Below, one piece after another: positions 5,559-9,224 of a DNA stretch of 9,224 bases. Made by a program: the position numbers and the translations under genes. Source of the DNA: Chloroflexia bacterium (GTDB taxonomy: Bacteria; Chloroflexota; Chloroflexia; Thermomicrobiales; UBA6265); assembly GCA_030430125.1 (NCBI GenBank), contig JAUIGA010000114.1, forward strand, positions 1 to 9,224. Direction: 5' to 3'. Position 1 is the first letter of the stretch, and every line of letters starts with the position of its first letter. The notes below the pieces were generated by a model. The model was not told the DNA's origin. It did no database searches and saw only the letters and a program-made list of their open reading frames with translations.

Positions 5559-7232
5559 ATGAATGATACAAAGCACGACATACCAGTATTTGGTGGCGCG
5601 CAGCGACTCGCACGTATTCCCGACATCAGACGTTCGGTAACCTGGCGATCCTGGGATGCTGGTTGCGACGAGGCGACACGCCGGCAGGTGCCGATGGTTG
5701 TGGTTGCAGAACCGTATTGGAGCAACAGCGCGCAGCGGCTGGCGTACGTCGTTGGGAACGATCCGCGCTTGCGGGATGCGCTCGAATCGCAGGTGGTTCC
5801 GGTGCTGGTCGAACCCGAGGAGAGGCCCGATCTGGCCTCTCGCTGGCGATGGGAAGCTGTGGTTTCGTCTGGCTCTTGTGGACCGCCGTTGTTAATGTTC
5901 CTGACGCACGAGACGACGCCGATTCTCAACTATGGGGCGATGACGTATGAGGGAGATGAGCGAATACCATCTCTGGCATCACTCATCACTTCCATGGCCG
6001 AACAGTATGCGTCACACCCTGAGACCTTCCTCGCCGAAGCTCGCGCGGCTCAAAGCGTGACTCAATCCGGCGAGACGCCTGAGGAGTACTGGAATCAGGT
6101 AGGCACGAATCTGGACAGGACACGCGGTGGACTCGACGAGTTGCCCCGCCATCCGCATCCCCAACTCCTGCTGTCAGCGTTGGCGGTGGGCGACGCAGCG
6201 CACCAGCAGTGGGTAGAAACCACACTCAACCGAATGATCGACGGCGGACTCAACGACCAACTCGATCGTGGCGTGCATCGATGCGCACGGGATGCGAGTT
6301 GGGCGGTGCCGCATTTTGAGAAGCCAGTCCCGCTAAATGCACAACTTGTGGCTGTGTTTGCCTGGGCAGCTGCAATGCGTGGAAATTCGGCATGGGAAGC
6401 CATGGCGCAGGATCTTGCTGGATTTTGTGTCGACGCTCTCAGGGACGATATCGACTGTGTGGCAAGCGACAGCTTCTACTACACGTGGACGTCGAAAGAG
6501 GTCCTCGATATCCTCCCTCCTGCCGTAGTGCAGCCGGTGAGTCTGCACTACGGAATTACTCCCGGCGGACGTCGCCTCGCACTTCGTCGTGCCGTTTCGA
6601 TGGATCACATGCACCGATACAGCCGCGAGGCTCCGCATGTACTGGAATCGGGAATCGAAGGCGGCCGTCTACAGCTGCTGAAGCATCGTCGGCTACGACC
6701 CGCACCACCAGTTCTTGCCATGCCGGGGTATGCATGGCGTGCGGAAACGCTGAGGTGGCTCATGGTTGCCTCCAGATGGCTTCCGGATATCGAAGTCGGT
6801 CGCCTTGAATCGTTGCTGGCTACGCTCGTGAGGAATGGTCCAGATCCCGAACGTGGGTATCTGCGGGATGAAAGCGGTCATGCATGGCTGGAAGATCAGG
6901 CGTCGTTGATCGCGGCGATGGTCCAGGCGAGTGCGCATCAGCGCGATCTGGACTGGATACCGTACGCCCGGGAACTAGCGGATATCCTGATCCGTACATA
7001 CGCCAGAGACGATGGCTGGTGTACATCCCCGGGCGCGGACTCCCTGAGTGTGGCATTGGTCGATGATATCCTCCCGGCGGCCGTCCCAACGCTAACGAGC
7101 TCGCTGGTCCGGTTGGGCGAGGACTATGCGAGTGCAGCATTGTCCCTGAGCCAACGCTATTCCTCACTGGTAACACCGATCGGTGCCAGAGGGGCATCGT
7201 GGTGGAGAACAGTCACCGCCGGGTTGGATTGA
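5559..7232 (+). CDS. Divergent, shortened DUF255 (YyaL/SSP411-type) protein lacking the CxxC motif
   Basis: A 557-residue protein related to the YyaL/spermatogenesis-associated protein 20 family. That family has an N-terminal thioredoxin-like DUF255 domain and a C-terminal alpha/alpha-barrel like N-acylglucosamine 2-epimerases, and is usually about 650-700 residues. Family landmarks are VTWRSW (28-33, cf. VDWYPW), PEERPD (86-91, cf. REERPD), GPPLLMFLT (108-116), DGGLNDQLDRGVHR (228-241), VPHFEK (250-255), FYYTWTSKEV (306-315) and AWLEDQASLIAAM (442-454). Where relatives have ACHWCHVM, this protein has AEPYWSNSAQ (50-59), so no thioredoxin-type disulfide chemistry is expected. The ATG at 5559 is preferred, with AGGGG 10 nt upstream; the in-frame GTG at 5526 has no ribosome binding site. 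The gene follows the dehydrogenase pair in the same direction and may be read from the same promoter. Its function is unknown. Confidence 0.83.
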   Translation: MNDTKHDIPVFGGAQRLARIPDIRRSVTWRSWDAGCDEATRRQVPMVVVAEPYWSNSAQRLAYVVGNDPRLRDALESQVVPVLVEPEERPDLASRWRWEAVVSSGSCGPPLLMFLTHETTPILNYGAMTYEGDERIPSLASLITSMAEQYASHPETFLAEARAAQSVTQSGETPEEYWNQVGTNLDRTRGGLDELPRHPHPQLLLSALAVGDAAHQQWVETTLNRMIDGGLNDQLDRGVHRCARDASWAVPHFEKPVPLNAQLVAVFAWAAAMRGNSAWEAMAQDLAGFCVDALRDDIDCVASDSFYYTWTSKEVLDILPPAVVQPVSLHYGITPGGRRLALRRAVSMDHMHRYSREAPHVLESGIEGGRLQLLKHRRLRPAPPVLAMPGYAWRAETLRWLMVASRWLPDIEVGRLESLLATLVRNGPDPERGYLRDESGHAWLEDQASLIAAMVQASAHQRDLDWIPYARELADILIRTYARDDGWCTSPGADSLSVALVDDILPAAVPTLTSSLVRLGEDYASAALSLSQRYSSLVTPIGARGASWWRTVTAGLD

Positions 7233-7237
7233 TTAGG

Positions 7238-7248
7238 CCCCAATGGGG
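7238..7248. repeat. Small palindrome CCCC-AAT-GGGG just upstream of a promoter
   Basis: A 4-bp GC stem with a three-base loop lies six nt after the DUF255-like stop and two nt before the TTGACA box. It could be a vestigial terminator for the upstream gene or a regulator-binding half-site overlapping the promoter. The stem is too short to be decisive. Confidence 0.3.
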
Positions 7249-7250
7249 TA

Positions 7251-7279
7251 TTGACAGACTGTACGGACAGGCGTATGGT
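7251..7279 (+). promoter_or_regulatory. Strong sigma70-type promoter of the orphan short transcript
   Basis: A perfect TTGACA (7251-7256), the ideal 17-nt spacer and TATGGT (7274-7279) make this the best promoter in the window. Transcription would begin near 7286. The -35 context ATTGACAG is shared with the promoter at 2652. Confidence 0.65.
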
Positions 7280-7313
7280 GGCATCAGTCACAGCTTGTAT
7301 CTGGAGGGTGCGT

Positions 7314-7343
7314 ATGACCGCTCTCGATCCGCCGGACAGGTAA
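7314..7343 (+). CDS. Nine-residue leader-like peptide MTALDPPDR with a DPPD stalling-type motif
   Basis: The ATG at 7314 follows a GGAGG site (about 7 nt away) in a predicted transcript with a strong promoter, so translation is likely. The frame ends at TAA after nine codons. The peptide contains Asp-Pro-Pro-Asp. Pro-Pro-Asp is one of the motifs on which ribosomes pause strongly without EF-P, and it lies close to the stop, as expected of a regulatory leader peptide. The terminator begins about 50 nt downstream. The reading frame is direct observation; the regulatory role is inference. Confidence 0.4.
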   Translation: MTALDPPDR

Positions 7344-7393
7344 GCCGGAATACGATCAAGCGATAGTCGTTTGGTTACGTAGCGCAACAATTC

Positions 7394-7434
7394 ACCGCCT
7401 GCCGCATGTATCGTGGCAGGCGGTCTTTTGTGTT
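7394..7434 (+). terminator. Intrinsic terminator, possibly bidirectional
   Basis: Arms ACCGCCTGCC (7394-7403) and GGCAGGCGGT (7415-7424) pair perfectly around an 11-nt loop and are followed by CTTTTGTGTT on the plus strand. It ends the short plus-strand transcript. On the minus strand the same stem lies just past the stop of the HAD gene with only a weak T-rich tail, so it may also serve that gene. Confidence 0.85.
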
Positions 7435-7437
7435 CGC

Positions 7438-8061
7438 TCAAGTCGCCAGTCCATGCCCCGCGAACGCTGCGCGCAGGTGATCGATACCCGTGAAACGGTG
7501 GGTGACGAGCCCCAACGCCCGCGCCGGGCCGAGATAGCGCTCGGTGTCGTCGACATAGAGAGTTTCTGCCGCCGTGGCTTCCAAAAGCCCAAGTGCATGC
7601 TCGAAAATCGCTCGATCCGGCTTGGCCGCGCCGACCGCCGATGAGTTCACGATGTGGTCGAACGCGTCGAGGATGCCAAGCGCGGCGAGATCGCTGTTGA
7701 GCCGGGTCGTCGCGTTCGTGATCAGCACCACCGGGACCTGTTGACGAGCCGCCTGCACCAGCTTCAGTACGCCGGCGTCGACCTCCCCGGTCGGCGCGAA
7801 CCATGCGGTCATCGCCCGATCTACATCGGCGCCGGGGTGACATTCGCGCAGCCGCTCGGCGATCTGCACGCGCCAGCCCTCGTCAGTGACTCGACCGGTG
7901 ATCGCCGGGAGCAGCAGCTCGGGGTCGAACGCGGTCGCCGTGATCGAGCCCGCTGGCAGGCCGGTGTCGCATTCGATGGCGGCGGCGTCCTGACCGTCCC
8001 AGCGGCGGATGACCCCGTCGAGGTCGGTCAGCAGTGCGTTGATGGATCGTTGGTGGGCCAT
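7438..8061 (-). CDS. HAD-superfamily hydrolase (subfamily IA-like phosphatase)
   Basis: A 207-residue soluble haloacid-dehalogenase-fold hydrolase, normal in length for phosphoglycolate phosphatase-like and related phosphatases. All four catalytic motifs are present: I, TDLDGVI (12-18) with nucleophile D13 and acid D15; II, LITNAT (113-118) with T115; III, K147 in GAAKPD (144-149); and IV, YVDDTERYLGPA (169-180) with D171/D172. A helical cap domain lies between motifs I and II, around residues 20-95. The start at 8061 has AGGA about 5 nt upstream. The gene is convergent with the short transcript at 7286-7434 and shares its terminator hairpin. It is separated from the permease behind it by 321 nt of hairpin-rich sequence, so it is probably transcribed alone. 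The substrate is not predictable; a small phosphorylated metabolite is likely. Confidence 0.92.
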   Translation of the reverse strand: MAHQRSINALLTDLDGVIRRWDGQDAAAIECDTGLPAGSITATAFDPELLLPAITGRVTDEGWRVQIAERLRECHPGADVDRAMTAWFAPTGEVDAGVLKLVQAARQQVPVVLITNATTRLNSDLAALGILDAFDHIVNSSAVGAAKPDRAIFEHALGLLEATAAETLYVDDTERYLGPARALGLVTHRFTGIDHLRAAFAGHGLAT

Positions 8062-8251
8062 GGCGATCCTGACGATACGGTGCGCGATTTCGATGGTACA
8101 CCGTGCTTCATCCTACCCGTACCGTCGGCGGCAGGAATGGACACAATCGTTGTGGCCCGAACAGACCTGTAGTGCCGGACGCTTGTTCCAGCCGGCAAGA
8201 GGTTGGAGCGGCGCGCTGGTTCCAGATGCGATCACGTGAAGGCCGTATGCG

Positions 8252-8306
8252 TCGTAGGGGCAGGCCTGCCGGAGGCAGTTGCCTGCCCGGCCGCCCGCAG
8301 GGCGGC
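8252..8306. repeat. Tandem GC-rich palindromes with CGTAGGGG flank
   Basis: The first palindrome is GGGCAGGCCTGCC (8258-8270), a GGA loop, then GGCAG-TT-GCCTGCCC (8274-8288): a 13-bp stem with a two-base bulge. The second follows directly, GCCGCCC-GCA-GGGCGGC (8290-8306), a perfect 7-bp stem. The block opens with CGTAGGGG, like the element at 1864. It resembles interspersed palindromic repeats of high-GC genomes and could also end transcription from the permease side. Confidence 0.55.
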
Positions 8307-8334
8307 AATGGTCCCGGGGTGTCGACCATTCTGC

Positions 8335-8362
8335 AGGCCGCTGTAGCGTTCGGGAGCGGCCT
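8335..8362 (-). terminator. 8-bp hairpin just after the ABC permease stop
   Basis: Arms AGGCCGCT (8335-8342) and AGCGGCCT (8355-8362) flank a 12-nt loop and start 20 nt beyond the permease stop codon. No T-tract follows on the minus strand, so this is at best a U-less or Rho-assisted terminator. Confidence 0.4.
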
Positions 8363-8382
8363 CCGCGGCGTCTTGCTTGCCG

Positions 8383-9224
8383 TCATCCCTGACCGGAGCG
8401 CGGATCGAGCGCGTCGCGCAGGCCGTCCCCGACGAAGTTGATGCTCAGCACGGCAACGGCGATCAGCACGCCCGGCGGCGCCCACAACCACGGCATCTGC
8501 TGCAGGATCGTCGCCGACTGCGCGAGGTTGATGAGGTTGCCCCAGCTCGCCGTCGGTGGCTGGACCCCCAGACCGAGGAACGACAGCCCCGCCTCGGTCA
8601 GGATCGCCGCCGCGACTCCGAAAGTCGCCGAGACGATTACCGGCGCGATCGAGTTGGGGAGGATGTGCCGGAAGATGAGACGGAGGTCGCTGACACCGAC
8701 CGAGCGCGCCGCCTCGACGAATTCCTGCTCCCGCAGCGAGAGGAACTGCCCGCGGACCAGGCGGCAGGTGCCCGGCCAGGTGAGCAGGCCGAGGATGAGC
8801 ATCACGTTCCAGATGCTCGGGCCGGTGATCGAGACGGCGGCGATGATGATGATCAGCGTCGGAAAGCACATCACGGTGTCGGTGAGCCGCTGGATCACGC
8901 CGTCGACGAACCCGCCGAAGTATCCTGAGACCGCCCCCAGCACGATGCCGATCGCGGTGTAGATGGTGACGGCGACCAGCCCGACCGACAGCGACACCCG
9001 CGCGCCGTAGACGAGCCGGCTGAACACGTCCCGACCGACCTCGTCGGTCCCCAGCCAGTGGTCGGCGCTCGGCCCTTGCCCGGCCGCCAGCAGGTCGACC
9101 GTGTAGGGGTCGTGGGTGGCGACGAGGGGCGCGAACAACGCCGCCAGCCCGAGGATCGAGATCACCACCAGCCCGGCCACCGCCAGCCGGTGCCGCGCAA
9201 ACGCTCGCACCAGTCGCCGCCGTC
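8383..9224 (-). CDS. DppC/OppC-type ABC transporter permease (5' end outside window)
   Basis: Inner-membrane permease of a peptide/nickel/opine-type ABC importer, the second permease of such systems. Residues are numbered from the GTG at 9210. The OppC N-terminal membrane segment spans about 11-31 and is followed by the hallmark HWLGTDEVGRDVFSRL (51-66). Several membrane helices follow, then the EAA loop EFVEAARSVGVSDLRLIF (163-180) with HILPN (182-186), which contacts the ATPase. LSFLGLGVQPP (209-219) and NFVGDGLRDALDPR (258-271) close the domain. The GTG at 9210 is probably not the true start, because the upstream codons encode RRRLV, which suits the basic N-terminus of this family; the gene most likely continues past the window. 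No binding protein or ATPase gene is in view, so the substrate is open. Confidence 0.93.
   Translation of the reverse strand, partial: RRRLVRAFARHRLAVAGLVVISILGLAALFAPLVATHDPYTVDLLAAGQGPSADHWLGTDEVGRDVFSRLVYGARVSLSVGLVAVTIYTAIGIVLGAVSGYFGGFVDGVIQRLTDTVMCFPTLIIIIAAVSITGPSIWNVMLILGLLTWPGTCRLVRGQFLSLREQEFVEAARSVGVSDLRLIFRHILPNSIAPVIVSATFGVAAAILTEAGLSFLGLGVQPPTASWGNLINLAQSATILQQMPWLWAPPGVLIAVAVLSINFVGDGLRDALDPRSGQG

Larger units (their letters stand above)
7286..7434 (+). ncRNA. Predicted ~150-nt orphan transcript (sRNA or attenuator-like leader)
   Basis: A self-contained unit runs from the predicted start near 7286 to the T-tract at 7426-7434. It contains a strong ribosome binding site with a nine-codon frame (7314-7343), a small imperfect hairpin at 7374-7388 (GTTACG-TAG-CGCAAC, one mismatch) and an intrinsic terminator. 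No open gene follows on the plus strand; the next gene, a HAD hydrolase, is convergent. I do not recognise a known RNA family (SRP RNA, 6S, tmRNA or a common riboswitch). It may be a small regulatory RNA, a micropeptide mRNA, or the leader of a gene since lost. Confidence 0.5.
8062..8382. other. Hairpin-rich non-coding gap
   Basis: This 321-nt gap between two minus-strand genes has no credible gene. The part from 8062 to about 8250 should hold the HAD promoter; TAGGAT on the minus strand (8115-8110) is a possible -10, without a good -35. The part from 8252 to 8362 contains three successive GC-rich hairpins that lie downstream of the permease stop. Confidence 0.5.

Noticed and set aside
7286..7434. 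tRNA, SRP RNA or 6S RNA at the short transcript
   Set aside because: There is no cloverleaf or TψC-type sequence, no conserved SRP loop and no long bulged 6S-like hairpin; a terminator-ended leader fits better.
8108..8869. A 253-codon minus-strand frame and overlapping plus-strand frames over the permease 3' half
   Set aside because: Shadow frames of the permease; the composition is Arg/Ala/Pro-rich without family motifs, while the permease frame carries clear ABC transporter signatures.

Overview
The window is GC-rich bacterial chromosome. Its gene content fits a Thermomicrobia-like Chloroflexota or a related high-GC Gram-positive lineage: a Tat-exported gluconate-dehydrogenase-type oxidoreductase pair, a DUF255-family protein, and a small 'DQAALHG' protein with a quinone-oxidoreductase-type MDR enzyme. 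The taxonomic call is an inference from these genes and their base composition; no rRNA or tRNA gene is present to confirm it.

Layout. (1) 1-1691, minus strand: a compact operon, read right to left. It encodes an 88-residue 'DQAALHG' protein, a 102-residue membrane protein joined to it by an ATGA overlap, a 330-residue MDR-family NAD(P)H oxidoreductase, and the first 18 codons of a second, paralogous MDR enzyme that runs off the left edge. (2) 1692-2045: non-coding, with GC-rich palindromes. (3) 2046-2534, plus: a UPF0178 (YaiI/YqxD) protein. (4) 2535-2891: non-coding, with a 9-bp hairpin and a good sigma70-type promoter that would give a leader of about 205 nt. (5) 2892-7232, plus: a three-gene module. 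It holds a Tat-exported gluconate 2-dehydrogenase subunit 3-like protein, a GMC/FAD dehydrogenase with a four-cysteine cluster motif, and, after a perfect 14-bp hairpin, a shortened and divergent DUF255 protein without the usual Cys-x-x-Cys. (6) 7233-7437: a self-contained short transcription unit with a consensus promoter, a strong ribosome binding site, a nine-codon reading frame ending Asp-Pro-Pro-Asp-Arg, and an intrinsic terminator. (7) 7438-8061, minus: a HAD-family hydrolase convergent with that unit. (8) 8062-8382: non-coding, with three GC-rich hairpins. (9) 8383-9224, minus: a DppC/OppC-type ABC permease that continues past the right edge.

How the genes work together. The subunit 3-like protein and the GMC enzyme very probably form a periplasmic or extracytoplasmic FAD dehydrogenase for a sugar or polyol. 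The small subunit supplies the Tat signal and the large subunit is carried along with it. No cytochrome c subunit lies next to them, so the electron acceptor is not evident. The DUF255-like protein may be co-expressed at a lower level through the intervening hairpin. The module looks less GC-rich than its flanks (hand counts of single 60-base lines: 33/60 at 6301-6360 against 39/60 at 241-300 and 43/60 at 8701-8760), which may point to a separate origin. The most unusual item is the orphan short transcript at about 7286-7434, which encodes a peptide with a polyproline-type ribosome-stalling motif.
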